Shown here: positions 35,251-44,726 of the stretch, piece after piece
Position numbering within the stretch: the stretch's first letter is position 1
Layout of the letters: each line of letters starts with the position of its first letter
Assembly (NCBI RefSeq): GCF_003628445.1
Contig: NZ_RBZO01000025.1
Span: forward strand, 1-61,114
Origin: Oceanobacillus bengalensis
GTDB taxonomy: Bacteria > Bacillota > Bacilli > Bacillales > Amphibacillaceae
Length of the DNA: 61,114 nucleotides
Direction of reading: 5' to 3'
Position numbers and translations under genes: made by a program
Notes under the pieces: model-generated
Databases searched by the model: none
What the model saw: only the letters and a program-made list of their open reading frames with translations
What the model was told of the DNA's origin: nothing

Positions 35251-38052
35251 TTAAAACCACTCTTCTGCTTTTTCCATTAGTTTGCTTATTGTGTCGTAGG
35301 TGATTGGTACTTCTGGTATTGATTTTATAAAATACTTTCCGTACCGTGCTTTCATTATCCTTGCATCACATATAAATACAATCCCTCTATCGTTTGTGGA
35401 ACGAATTAATCGTCCAAAGCCCTGCTTAAACTTAATAACAGCATTTGGTAATGCATATTCCATGAATGCATTTTTACCAATTTCCTTTAATTGATTAGAT
35501 TTTGCTTCATATACAGGATGATTTGGTGGCTGAAATGGAAGCCTTACAATCATTAAGCAAGACAAATCATCACCTGGTATATCTACACCCTCCCAGAACG
35601 AACTCGTACCCAGAAGAATTGCCTGATCAAATGTTTGGAAGTTTTTCTTCAGTTTCGTTCTACTTCCGCTTGTTATCCCTTGTCCAATTAATACGTAACT
35701 ATCTAAATCCATCATTTCTTTTAGTAGGAAATATGATTTTTTTAACATATCATATGACGTAAATAATACGAGCATTCGCCCATTGGTTATTTCTGCTAAG
35801 GATAGGATAGCTTCACAAGTTGCATAAATAAAATCATCCATTTTACCATACTTTATGTCTGGAAAATCGGTAGGAATAAATAGTTGTACTTGATCCTTGT
35901 ATGAGAAGGGAGATGCAATTCTTTCCGTCTCTAGGCGATCTGAAGGCAATCCTAACCTATCTTCTATATAGGAAAAGGAATCATTCATTGTCAATGTAGC
36001 ACTTGTTAAAATTACACTTTCTTTTTTATCAAAGAAATCATTCATTAACAAAGAAGATATATCCGTTGGTTCACAGTAAAGGAAAACGGCATTCTTTGGT
36101 CCTTTCGTATCAATTTCAACCCAGCGTACTTGTGGAACGGAAGACTCTAATAAGAATAACTGCTCAAATCGATCGATGAAACCTTGTAACACATCTACCA
36201 TTCCGTTTAAATCATCTTTATCATATTTGTCAAGTGCATCTTTTTTATAAAGGGTTTGTTCCGTTGCAGCGAGAATGTGAATTAAATCCCTAAGATAAAA
36301 GGTTAATCTTGTAACCATTTCTTTAATAGCATTCCATCTATTTTCATCTTCTTTTTCTTCCTCAAAACGATACTGTACTCTACCAACATCACTAGTCGCC
36401 ATTGACGTCTTGTAACTGTCTAGTACATAATGATAGATCGCTCCGAATAAAACATCAATCTCATACTTCGTGTGATCTAATACTTCATCCCATTTCTTTA
36501 ATGGCAGTTCATCCTGATAATCAGTGTAACGAGACAATAATTTCCCTAAGGATTTTGTTTCTTCCCAGTGGCCTATTTGGTTCAATACATATTGCATATT
36601 AACGTAGTCAACATCGAGTCCATAATGATGTGCGGCGGTATCTTCAAAATGATGCGCTTCATCAATAATTACTTTTTTATAGGTAGGCAGAAATTGATAG
36701 TCATTAAACATATCCATTGCTAAAAGTGCATGATTAGTAATGATAATGTCAGCGTGCATTGCTTTCTTTTTAGCCTTTTGATAATACGACTTATTAAACC
36801 AAGGTGAGTACGGATCAAGTCCCCCTTCAGCTTCGGTCGATATTTTTCTATAAAATAAATACCCACTTGAAGGTAAATTAATCTCGTCAATGTCACCAGT
36901 TTCCGTTTCTGTTAACCAAATAAGAATCATAGCCTTTGTAAGGGTAATATCATAATTATCATTTACGTTGGAATGCATTTCATGTGCAAATTTTTCAAGA
37001 CTAATGTAATGATGCTTTCCCTTTATGAGGGCAGCTTTGAACGTGTTTGGAATAAGTGCTTCTATAAGCGGTATTTCTTGTTCAATTAATTGTGATTGTA
37101 ACTGTGTTGTATATGTACTAATAACTATTCTTTGCTTCATTTTTACTGATTCATAGATTGCTGGAATCAAGTAACCTAACGATTTACCAGTACCCGTTTC
37201 CGCTTCAATTATTGCATGTTTTTTCGTTTGAAATGCATCAAAGATAACTTCAGACATATCTCTTTGACCCTGTCGTTTTTCGTACCTTTTCATTCGTTTT
37301 GAAAGCTTACCGTTTTCTTCATAGATATCATCTAGGAAGTCTCCATATGAAGTAGTGAACGCAGAAGTTGATTTGTCTTCTTCTTTCAATTGCTTAAATG
37401 CCAATCCCTGGAACGTTTCAATATCGTCTCTATCTGTTGTCGAGAATGCTAACTTCTCTTGTCTTTCATTTAATAGAGCATATAAATCAGATTTGAACAT
37501 ACTTGAAAGTTGCAGTAAGGAATGAATGGTTTCATATGGTAGTGTATCTAGTTTTTCTTTTAGCTTTAGAAATAGCTTAGCCGTTACATATGCATCCGAT
37601 AGCGCGCGATGCGGTACGTCATGCTGTATATTAAGATACTCAGCTAACTGATTCAATTTATAACTCGTGCTTTTGGGATAAAGGATTCGGGAAAGTTCAA
37701 CCGTATCAATTACCGGATTTGTTAATTTTCCTTTCCCATTTAATTCTAACTCCGAATTCAAGAAACCTAAATCAAAAGGCACATTATGTGCAATTAAATA
37801 ACTATCTTTAAATATTTCAATTATCTTATCCGCTTCTTCATGAAAAAGGGGTGCATCTTTGACATCTTCATCTGTGATACCAGTTAATTTAGTAATAAAA
37901 GGCGGAATGGATTGTTTAGGATTAAAAAAAGTCGATTTTGTCTCCGTAATCTCGTTGTTTTCAATAACGACTATTCCAACTTCTATTATTTTATCATCTT
38001 TGGTGGGAGAATGACCGGTAGTCTCTAAATCGATGACAACATATTTTTCCAT
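35251..38052 (-). CDS. dinG: ATP-dependent helicase/exonuclease DinG
   Basis: This 933-residue protein begins with a DnaQ-like 3'-5' exonuclease domain (YVVIDLETTGHSPTKDDKI, residues 4-22, ExoI Asp/Glu; HRALSDAYVTAKL near 152, ExoIII). It continues as an XPD/DinG-type SF2 helicase: EAETGTGKSLGYL near 283 (Walker A), IIDEAHHFEDTA near 470 (DEAH) and GFGRLIRSTNDRG near 880 (motif VI). The exonuclease-helicase fusion is the Gram-positive form. No four-Cys iron-sulfur cluster is evident. It directly follows birA; panBCD, which lies between them in B. subtilis, is missing. Confidence 0.95.
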   Translation of the reverse strand: MEKYVVIDLETTGHSPTKDDKIIEVGIVVIENNEITETKSTFFNPKQSIPPFITKLTGITDEDVKDAPLFHEEADKIIEIFKDSYLIAHNVPFDLGFLNSELELNGKGKLTNPVIDTVELSRILYPKSTSYKLNQLAEYLNIQHDVPHRALSDAYVTAKLFLKLKEKLDTLPYETIHSLLQLSSMFKSDLYALLNERQEKLAFSTTDRDDIETFQGLAFKQLKEEDKSTSAFTTSYGDFLDDIYEENGKLSKRMKRYEKRQGQRDMSEVIFDAFQTKKHAIIEAETGTGKSLGYLIPAIYESVKMKQRIVISTYTTQLQSQLIEQEIPLIEALIPNTFKAALIKGKHHYISLEKFAHEMHSNVNDNYDITLTKAMILIWLTETETGDIDEINLPSSGYLFYRKISTEAEGGLDPYSPWFNKSYYQKAKKKAMHADIIITNHALLAMDMFNDYQFLPTYKKVIIDEAHHFEDTAAHHYGLDVDYVNMQYVLNQIGHWEETKSLGKLLSRYTDYQDELPLKKWDEVLDHTKYEIDVLFGAIYHYVLDSYKTSMATSDVGRVQYRFEEEKEDENRWNAIKEMVTRLTFYLRDLIHILAATEQTLYKKDALDKYDKDDLNGMVDVLQGFIDRFEQLFLLESSVPQVRWVEIDTKGPKNAVFLYCEPTDISSLLMNDFFDKKESVILTSATLTMNDSFSYIEDRLGLPSDRLETERIASPFSYKDQVQLFIPTDFPDIKYGKMDDFIYATCEAILSLAEITNGRMLVLFTSYDMLKKSYFLLKEMMDLDSYVLIGQGITSGSRTKLKKNFQTFDQAILLGTSSFWEGVDIPGDDLSCLMIVRLPFQPPNHPVYEAKSNQLKEIGKNAFMEYALPNAVIKFKQGFGRLIRSTNDRGIVFICDARIMKARYGKYFIKSIPEVPITYDTISKLMEKAEEWF

Positions 38053-38137
38053 TTACATCCACCTTGCTTTCTATACTCAATAATCAATGATAACAGGATA
38101 TTCTTCCCCGTCAACTTCTTCGTCAGGAAACAATCCA

Positions 38138-39121
38138 TTAATTATCAAACCAAGAGATTTCTGCAGAATATATTCTCTGGTTATGACCATCCTTTGATAT
38201 CGTTAGCATCGCTCCATCTTCTGCTATTCCTAAGAATGGCGCCTTCCACTCTTCCTTCATAGTTTTAATGTTAACTTCTTTTCCAATTTTAAATCCATAG
38301 TGTTCCCATTTCTCTTTTATTTCCCCAAAGCCTCGCTCCAAATAAAGTTCATAGGTTTTCTCAAATGTAGCCAGAATTTTTTGGATTAGTTCTTGAATAG
38401 ACCAATCCTTTTCTGTTTCCATTCCAAGTGATGTCGCTCTATGACGTAATTCTTCGGAAAGGTCTTCCCTTGTATGCTTTACATTTAAGCCAATACCAAT
38501 AATAACATACCAAATTTGGTCCTGCTCTGCCTGCATTTCCGTTAAAATTCCTGCACATTTCTTTCCATTTAAAAGAATGTCATTAGGCCATTTAATTTGT
38601 GGCTGAAGCAGAGGGTATGAACTCAGAACGTCAGCTAAAACTGTTGCTGTGAGCAAGGTTAACTGTGGGGCATGATGGGCTGGAATCTCAGGTCTTAATA
38701 TAATGCTCATCCAAATTCCCTTCTCCTTGGTGGAATCCCAATTACGATTGATTCTACCTCTACCATCTGTTTGTTCATCAGCGATAATCACTGTTCCATT
38801 CGGTGCCTGATTACGTGCATGCTCATGCGCAATTGTTTGTGTAGATGAAGTGGATTCTTTATGTATAATGTTCTTGCCTAACCACTTTGAATCTAGTCCC
38901 CACGTTATTGTATTCTCACTTAATTTATTGGGGAAACCTATAATACGATAGCCTTTATTTGACTTTCCCTCAATTTTGTATCCATCTTTTTCAAGCTCTT
39001 TCATATGTTTCCAAACAGCACTTCTTGATATTTGGAGTTTATCCGAAATAGCCTGTCCAGATATGTAACCATCGTTATTTAAAGCTAAAATCTCAATTAA
39101 TTTGTTTCGGGTGGATGACAT
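38138..39121 (-). CDS. birA: Biotin operon repressor / biotin-protein ligase BirA
   Basis: This 327-residue bifunctional protein has an N-terminal winged helix (SGQAISDKLQISRSAVWKHMKEL, residues 20-42), followed by the ligase domain with DGRGRINRNWDS near 123 (biotinyl-AMP loop) and IKWPNDILLNGKKCAGILTE near 182, and a C-terminal SH3-like domain. It attaches biotin to carboxylases and represses biotin genes. The ATG at 39121 overlaps the end of cca by 25 bases; the TTG at 39130 is a weaker alternative. Confidence 0.95.
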   Translation of the reverse strand: MSSTRNKLIEILALNNDGYISGQAISDKLQISRSAVWKHMKELEKDGYKIEGKSNKGYRIIGFPNKLSENTITWGLDSKWLGKNIIHKESTSSTQTIAHEHARNQAPNGTVIIADEQTDGRGRINRNWDSTKEKGIWMSIILRPEIPAHHAPQLTLLTATVLADVLSSYPLLQPQIKWPNDILLNGKKCAGILTEMQAEQDQIWYVIIGIGLNVKHTREDLSEELRHRATSLGMETEKDWSIQELIQKILATFEKTYELYLERGFGEIKEKWEHYGFKIGKEVNIKTMKEEWKAPFLGIAEDGAMLTISKDGHNQRIYSAEISWFDN

Positions 39122-40299
39122 TTTATCCAATCCTTTATCTCACTTTTTTTGTTTTTCAAACCATCGAAAACTACTTCTTTTTCTATAGCAGAAAGCATTT
39201 TATGTAGCCACGGGCCTTTCCTATTATCTGGGAACATGTGAATTAAGTCATTCCCGTTAATATCCAATTCATTTCTTGACTGGATTGGTAGTTTATTTCG
39301 TACTTTTATTAAATCATCATAAGTGACGATCTTGTTTTGTAATACGTTTACAATCCGTACAAATCCATTATAATAACTCTCCTCTAAAGAGTATACTAGC
39401 CAGTTATTTATCCCGTTGTTTACATAATAATCATATGCTTGTATTAGTGCTACGGCTTCTTTTTTTATCTGATTCGAACATTTCCATGCCTTGACCCAAT
39501 TTTTCACTGAAATATTCGGTTCTAGTAGATGAAATAACGCAATTACTTCTCCAAACGATAATAATGGAGTTATTTTATTTGGAATATGCTTCATCATGTC
39601 AGGATGCTCACTAAATATTGGGAGATACTTATAAATTCCAGTAGTTCGTAAATATGAAATCCCAGTTTCCACATATTTACCAGCAAATAACTTTGCAAAC
39701 TCATTTGAAATTCTTTCAACAGCAAGCGACCCTATATCTTGCATTACAAGCTTCATATCTTTTAATGTGTCTTCATGAATCATAAAACCTAATTGACTTG
39801 AAAACCGAAGCGCTCGAATAATACGCAATGAATCTTCTTTAAAACGTTCATAACCATCGCCAACCGTACGGATTACCTTTTGATTTAAATCTCCACGTCC
39901 ATCAAAAAGGTCAATAATTTCTCCATCTTTCGTCATTGCTAGAGCGTTTATGGTAAAGTCACGACGTTCTAGATCCTTATCTATCTTATCTATAAACATC
40001 ACAGAATCCGGATGGCGTTTGTCCGAATAATCGCCATCTATTCGAAAAGTAGTAACTTCATAAGATATGTCTTCATTTCTAACGATAACCGTGCCATGCT
40101 CAATCCCCACTGGTATTACCTTGGGGAAGTATTTCTGAATCATTTCTGGTCGTGCGGATGTGGTAATATCAACATCTCCAATGGTACGCCCAAGCAAAAA
40201 GTCTCGAACACAGCCACCCACAAAAAAGGCTTGATGATTATGTTCTTCGATGGTTTCTAAAATTGGTAGTGCCTTTAGAAATGGTTCAATCAGCATCAT
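39097..40299 (-). CDS. cca: CCA-adding tRNA nucleotidyltransferase
   Basis: This class II nucleotidyltransferase of about 400 residues has FFVGGCVRDFLLGR near residue 26, GDVDITT (catalytic Asp pair) and LERRDFTINALAM near 110, plus DSLRIIRALRFSSQLGF (ribose/base selection). It adds or repairs the 3' CCA of tRNA. ATG codons at 40299 and 40296 follow AAAGGTG. The 5' end overlaps bshA and the 3' end overlaps birA, which shows a tightly packed operon. Confidence 0.95.
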   Translation of the reverse strand: MMLIEPFLKALPILETIEEHNHQAFFVGGCVRDFLLGRTIGDVDITTSARPEMIQKYFPKVIPVGIEHGTVIVRNEDISYEVTTFRIDGDYSDKRHPDSVMFIDKIDKDLERRDFTINALAMTKDGEIIDLFDGRGDLNQKVIRTVGDGYERFKEDSLRIIRALRFSSQLGFMIHEDTLKDMKLVMQDIGSLAVERISNEFAKLFAGKYVETGISYLRTTGIYKYLPIFSEHPDMMKHIPNKITPLLSFGEVIALFHLLEPNISVKNWVKAWKCSNQIKKEAVALIQAYDYYVNNGINNWLVYSLEESYYNGFVRIVNVLQNKIVTYDDLIKVRNKLPIQSRNELDINGNDLIHMFPDNRKGPWLHKMLSAIEKEVVFDGLKNKKSEIKDWIKCHPPETN

Positions 40300-41440
40300 A
40301 TTCACCTTTTTCCAACTGATTCGTTGTTAGTATACGATCATATACATTTAGATATTGTTTTACAATTTTTTGTGAAGCAAAATGTTGTCTAGCGTACATG
40401 TAGGCATTTTCCGAAAATTGTTCTAATTTAGAGGCATTCGTTAACAAGTCTAGCGCATACCTACTCGCTTTCTCAATGTCTCCTAAATCAACAAGGTAAC
40501 CAGTTTTCCCGTGATCTATCACTTCTGGTATCCCGCCTACATTTGTTGCAATACATGGAACTTTACAAACGTTCGCTTCTAATAAAACCAAACCAAAGCT
40601 TTCTTTCTCTGAAAGTAACAACATTAAATCAGATATAGATAATAAATCACTTATATTATTTTGTTTCCCTAAAAATAGGACATGATTCTCTAACTCTAAT
40701 TCACGGACCAGTTGTACAGTTGAGAAATACTCTGGACCATCTCCGACTAAAAGTAGTTTACATTTCATTTGTTGTCCGATTTTTTGGAATGTTCTTACAA
40801 TGTCTTGTACCCTTTTTACTTTCCGAAAATTAGAGATATGAATCAATACTTTTTCATCCGATGCTATTCCGTATTGTTTTTTTAGTGAGGCTCCTTCTTT
40901 CGGATAATATTCTTTTTCATTAACAAAATTATAAATGACCGATATTTCTTTGTTTACATGGAGCATCTCTTGTGTTTGACGAACGAGGCTTTTTGAAACA
41001 GCAGTCACCGCATCCGATTGCTCAATGCCATGTTTAATCATTTTTTGGAACGTATTATCGATCCCTAAAACAGTTATATCCGTTCCATGGAGGGTCGTAA
41101 CGATCCCAACCTTGTGCTTTGCAATATCTCTTGCTAAGATCGCACAAACTGCATGTGGCATGGCATAGTGAACATGAAGGATATCTAACTTTTCCTGGTC
41201 AATCACTTCAGCCATTTTCGTCGCTAGAGCCAAATCATATGGTGGATATTGAAATACGGGATAATGATTCAACTCAACCTCGTGGTAAAAAATCTTTGGA
41301 TCTATTTTATCTAGACGAAATGGAACTCCAGATGTGATGAAGTGGATTTCGTGTCCCTCTTCTGCTAGCATTTTTCCAAGTTCGGTTGCCATAACACCAG
41401 ATCCACCCACCGTTGGATAACATGTAATACCTATTTTCAT
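40286..41440 (-). CDS. bshA: Bacillithiol biosynthesis glycosyltransferase BshA
   Basis: This 384-residue GT4 enzyme joins N-acetylglucosamine from UDP-GlcNAc to L-malate, the first step of bacillithiol synthesis. Family signatures are MKIGITCYPTVGGSGVMATELG at the start, HVHYAMPHA near 95, TTLHGTDITVLG near 118 and the donor-site E-x7-E (SEKESFGLVLLEANVCKVP) near 282. It lies directly between dapB and cca. The deacetylase gene bshB1 and mgsA that precede bshA in B. subtilis are not here. Confidence 0.95.
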   Translation of the reverse strand: MKIGITCYPTVGGSGVMATELGKMLAEEGHEIHFITSGVPFRLDKIDPKIFYHEVELNHYPVFQYPPYDLALATKMAEVIDQEKLDILHVHYAMPHAVCAILARDIAKHKVGIVTTLHGTDITVLGIDNTFQKMIKHGIEQSDAVTAVSKSLVRQTQEMLHVNKEISVIYNFVNEKEYYPKEGASLKKQYGIASDEKVLIHISNFRKVKRVQDIVRTFQKIGQQMKCKLLLVGDGPEYFSTVQLVRELELENHVLFLGKQNNISDLLSISDLMLLLSEKESFGLVLLEANVCKVPCIATNVGGIPEVIDHGKTGYLVDLGDIEKASRYALDLLTNASKLEQFSENAYMYARQHFASQKIVKQYLNVYDRILTTNQLEKGEYDAD

Positions 41441-41458
41441 TATGATTTTCTCTTCCTC

Positions 41459-42250
41459 TTAAAGTATATTTTCTAGTCCATAAACAAATTTGTCTAACCC
41501 CATTACTTTTTCTACAGCTAATTTAATGCCATCCATGAACGAGCTTCGATCCAGTGAGTCATGTTTGATAGATAAGATCTGACCAGCTCCACCAAAAATT
41601 ACCTCTTGATGGGCAACTAATCCAGGTAGGCGCACACTATGAATTCGCATGCCATCAAATTCTGCACCACGAGCACCATTGATTGTTTCCTTCTCATTTG
41701 GATGACCTTGTTTCTTATAATCGCGAGACTCCCTTATTAATTCAGCTGTTTTCACAGCAGTACCAGATGGTGCATCTAATTTATTATCATGATGTTTCTC
41801 AATAATTTCAACATCAGGTAAGTATTTCGCAGCCATTTGTGAAAATTTCATCATTAAAACCGCACCAACCGCAAAATTAGGGGCTATAATACTTCCTATC
41901 CCCTTCTCTTTGGCTAATAACTCTAATTCAGTGATTTGCTCACTTGTAAAACCAGTTGTTCCTACGACAGGCCGAATATGGTGTTCAATCGCGGTTTTTG
42001 TATGTAAATATCCAACTTCTGGTATCGTTAAATCAACGATAACATCAGCATCTACGGCGTGAAAGCATTCTTCTATATCTTCAAAAATAGGTACATTTAC
42101 ATCAGGTAACCCTTCTACATCCTTTAGTGTTTTTCCGTTAAATTTCCGATCAAGACATGCCACTAGTCGAAAATTCTCTTCATTTGAAACCATGTTAACA
42201 GCTTCTGCTCCCATTCTACCACGAGGCCCAGCAATTATAATATTTATCAT
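41459..42250 (-). CDS. dapB: 4-hydroxy-tetrahydrodipicolinate reductase
   Basis: This 263-residue enzyme acts in the lysine/diaminopimelate pathway. The NAD(P) loop is [14 protein letters not shown] near residue 4; [10 protein letters not shown] near 95; [20 protein letters not shown] near 148 is the DapB signature with catalytic His-His and Lys. GGGG precedes the ATG. It should be co-transcribed with bshA and cca. The 5' side holds a structured repeat rather than a usual promoter region. Confidence 0.97.
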   Translation of the reverse strand: MINIIIAGPRGRMGAEAVNMVSNEENFRLVACLDRKFNGKTLKDVEGLPDVNVPIFEDIEECFHAVDADVIVDLTIPEVGYLHTKTAIEHHIRPVVGTTGFTSEQITELELLAKEKGIGSIIAPNFAVGAVLMMKFSQMAAKYLPDVEIIEKHHDNKLDAPSGTAVKTAELIRESRDYKKQGHPNEKETINGARGAEFDGMRIHSVRLPGLVAHQEVIFGGAGQILSIKHDSLDRSSFMDGIKLAVEKVMGLDKFVYGLENIL

Positions 42251-42339
42251 TTAAACATCCCCCTCTTGAACAATCATTCTTATTTTCATTCGTATTACTA
42301 TGATATTGGTGTAAAATGTGAAGTAAGTACACGCCCGAT

Positions 42340-42490
42340 TCCACTACAGTCAGTATGCGCACCTTAGGGCACGGCCTAAGCCCTCCTCGCAAGCAAAAAC
42401 CGCTCACTGCGGTTCTTCAGACACGTGCTTTCCCCGCAGGACACGGAAAGCGAAGTGTGTTTCCGGAACGGTATGGAGTGTTTAGCACAA
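42340..42490. repeat. Structured GC-rich intergenic repeat
   Basis: Three hairpins follow one another: CTTAGG/CCTAAG (42363-42380), AACCGC/GCGGTT (42398-42414) and an imperfect ACACGTGCTTTCC with GGAAAGCGAAGTGTGT (42421-42460). The base composition is clearly richer in GC than its surroundings. Segments such as GGAAAGCGAAGTGT and TTCCGGAACGG resemble repeats scattered in many Bacillaceae genomes. It fills most of the 332-base gap between dapB and ypjD. Confidence 0.55.
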
Positions 42491-42582
42491 TCCCTATTTA
42501 ATTACTTCACCGTTTATATCAACTGCTAGATAAGTATCAGTACTCGTACAAAGACATCAAACTTTTTGATTACAGTCATAAA

Positions 42583-42912
42583 CTATTTATCTTTTCTTGT
42601 CCATCGGTCTTTGTCGCGTGTTTCAAACTTTGTTATTGCAAGTTCGAAAGCCTCTGATAAATCAATATCAAGGGAATTAGCGAAGCATGTAAGTACAAAA
42701 ATAATATCCCCTAGTTCCTCTTCCACCGTTTTTTCTTCTTCCGTTGATTTTTTTGGTTTTTCACCATAATAATGATTTACCTCTCTAGCAAGCTCTCCCG
42801 TTTCTTCTGTTAACCTTGCCATTAAACTTAAAGGAGAGAAATAACCTTCTTTATATTGTGATATGTAATCATCTACCCTTTTTTGAATTTCTTTTGTATT
42901 GTATGTTGGCAT
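42583..42912 (-). CDS. ypjD: MazG-like nucleotide pyrophosphohydrolase YpjD
   Basis: This 109-residue protein has LMARLTEETGELAREVNHYYG near residues 28-48 and EEELGDIIFVLTCFANSLDID near 63-83, the E-x-x-E and E-x-x-D metal motifs of MazG-type NTP pyrophosphohydrolases. It probably clears non-canonical nucleoside triphosphates. The ribosome site GGAGAA lies 10 bases before the ATG. Position upstream of dapB is conserved in Bacillus. Confidence 0.9.
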   Translation of the reverse strand: MPTYNTKEIQKRVDDYISQYKEGYFSPLSLMARLTEETGELAREVNHYYGEKPKKSTEEEKTVEEELGDIIFVLTCFANSLDIDLSEAFELAITKFETRDKDRWTRKDK

Positions 42913-43072
42913 ATAAACTCATTTTCTCCTTTATTATCAATTGTCCTTTCTTCATGTTAGCGAATAGTTTATATTTTGACAAATCATTTACCTATGATTC
43001 ATTGTTCTTATGTAATAAATTGTCTATAATAAGAGTGGTTTGTAAGGAAATGGTAATGGTAGGAGGCATATA

Positions 43073-43948
43073 ATGATATTTGGATTAAAACTAAAAAATA
43101 TCCTATTTATACTTTTAGGGTCAGCAATCTTTTCATTCGGAATTGTCCACTTTAACATGCAACATAACTTGGGTGAAGGTGGATTTACGGGAATCACCTT
43201 ATTGTTATACTTTTTATGGGAAATAGATCCTGCGATTTCAAATATTGTATTAAATATTCCAGTATTTTTTATCGGTTGGAAATTTCTTGGGAGAAATACG
43301 TTTTACTATACGATTATTGGCACTTTTGCAGTTTCATTGTTTTTACGTGTATTTCAGACCTACCAATATGAAATACATCTCCAAAATGATATGTTTTTAG
43401 TTGCTCTATTTGCTGGGGTATTCATCGGAGTTGGTCTAGGTATTATATTTAGATTCGGTGGGACGACTGGTGGAGTGGACATTATCGCAAGGTTAGTCAA
43501 TAAGTATGCAGGTTGGAGTATGGGAAGGACGATGTTTTTATTTGATTTAGTCGTGATTACAACATCAATCTTCATCATATTAGAATTAGACGAAGGAATG
43601 TATACACTTGTTGCAGTATATGTAGGTGCAAGGGTTATTGACTTCTTACAAGAAGGAGCATATTCCGCAAAAGGAGCTACGATCATTTCTAATCATAGTG
43701 ATGAAATAGCCGAGATGATTATGAAAAAGATGGAACGCGGTGTTACCGTGTTAAATGGCCGTGGAAGCTATTCTGGCACGAAACGAGATGTACTTTACTG
43801 TATTGTGGCTAGGAATGAAATTGTACGGCTAAAGGGAATCATTAACTCAATAGACCCTCATGCATTTGTAGCTGTTACAACTGTACATGATGTACTTGGT
43901 GAAGGATTTACATTAGACGAAAATAAAAAACCATTACGTGAAGATTGA
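43073..43948 (+). CDS. ypjC: YitT family membrane protein (YpjC-like)
   Basis: This 291-residue protein has about five to six transmembrane helices in the first 205 residues, with LGEGGFTGITLLLYF near 32 and FGGTTGGVDIIARL near 128 (YitT repeats). A C-terminal DUF2179 cytoplasmic domain (GVTVLNGRGSYSGTKRDVLYCIV, near 222-244) follows. GGAGG lies 7 bases before the ATG. It is on the opposite strand to its neighbours, unlike B. subtilis ypjC. Transport function is not established. Confidence 0.9.
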   Translation: MIFGLKLKNILFILLGSAIFSFGIVHFNMQHNLGEGGFTGITLLLYFLWEIDPAISNIVLNIPVFFIGWKFLGRNTFYYTIIGTFAVSLFLRVFQTYQYEIHLQNDMFLVALFAGVFIGVGLGIIFRFGGTTGGVDIIARLVNKYAGWSMGRTMFLFDLVVITTSIFIILELDEGMYTLVAVYVGARVIDFLQEGAYSAKGATIISNHSDEIAEMIMKKMERGVTVLNGRGSYSGTKRDVLYCIVARNEIVRLKGIINSIDPHAFVAVTTVHDVLGEGFTLDENKKPLRED

Positions 43949-43976
43949 AAAAGGATGACGAGAGCCATCCTTTTTC
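43947..43976. terminator. Bidirectional terminator between ypjC and the metallopeptidase gene
   Basis: AAAAAGGATG and CATCCTTTTT form a 10-bp stem with an 8-base loop. Confidence 0.85.
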
Positions 43977-43982
43977 TAATAA

Positions 43983-44660
43983 CTATTCATCTCTGGCTGA
44001 TAAGAATATCAACACAAACCTAAATAATTCCATAAGTGCTACAAGTGCAGCAGCTACATATGTCATTGCAGCAGCGTTTAATACTTTTTTCGTTTCTCGT
44101 TCTTCATTGTTTCGGATTATTCCAGAAGATACGAGTTGTCCCATTGCCCTGTTCGAGGCATCAAATTCAACAGGTAAAGTAACCAATTGGAATAATACAG
44201 CTGCAGACATAAAGATAATACCAAGACCAATCCATTCGGCTGCACTAAATATAATACCAGCGATAATTAGAATCATTGAAACGTTGGATCCTAAGTTCGC
44301 TACAGGAACTAATGCACTACGGAACTTTAAGAAAGCATATTCTTGCTGGTCTTGAATTGCATGACCTACTTCGTGTGCAGAGACTGCTGAAGCAGCCATT
44401 GACCGACCGTGGTAATTATCTGTTGAGAGCCTAACAACTTTCTTTCGTGGATCATAGTGATCCGATAGCATTCCCTTGGTTTCCTCTATACTTACATCGT
44501 ATAATCCGTTATCATCTAGAATTTTCCTGGCAACTTCTGCTCCAGACATATAAGATGACGTTGGTTTCTTTGAGTACTTCTTATAGGTACTCTTGACCTT
44601 ACTCTGTGCCCAAAGTGGGATAATCATTAATAGGACAAAATAAATTAAGTATCCTAGCAT
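43983..44660 (-). CDS. Membrane zinc metallopeptidase, YugP family
   Basis: This 225-residue protein has an N-terminal helix, the zinc site SAHEVGHAIQDQ near residue 115 (HExxH) and two further helix pairs (about 140-175 and 195-220). DNYHGRSMAASAVSAHEVGH is the YugP family hallmark. ATG 44660 follows GGAGGA by 6 bases. Substrate is unknown. It is not part of this region in B. subtilis. Confidence 0.88.
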   Translation of the reverse strand: MLGYLIYFVLLMIIPLWAQSKVKSTYKKYSKKPTSSYMSGAEVARKILDDNGLYDVSIEETKGMLSDHYDPRKKVVRLSTDNYHGRSMAASAVSAHEVGHAIQDQQEYAFLKFRSALVPVANLGSNVSMILIIAGIIFSAAEWIGLGIIFMSAAVLFQLVTLPVEFDASNRAMGQLVSSGIIRNNEERETKKVLNAAAMTYVAAALVALMELFRFVLIFLSARDE

Positions 44661-44726
44661 TTGCATTCCTCCATAATTTTAGAAAATATACCTTAAGGTC
44701 AATTTTAGTCAAATATGTCATTCTAG

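Noticed and set aside
43360-43686. 108-codon minus-strand frame inside ypjC
   Set aside because: Antisense shadow of a membrane-protein gene, with no ribosome site.
43945-44355. 136-codon plus-strand frame after ypjC
   Set aside because: Complement of the YugP-family peptidase gene, whose HExxH motif and ribosome site are on the other strand.
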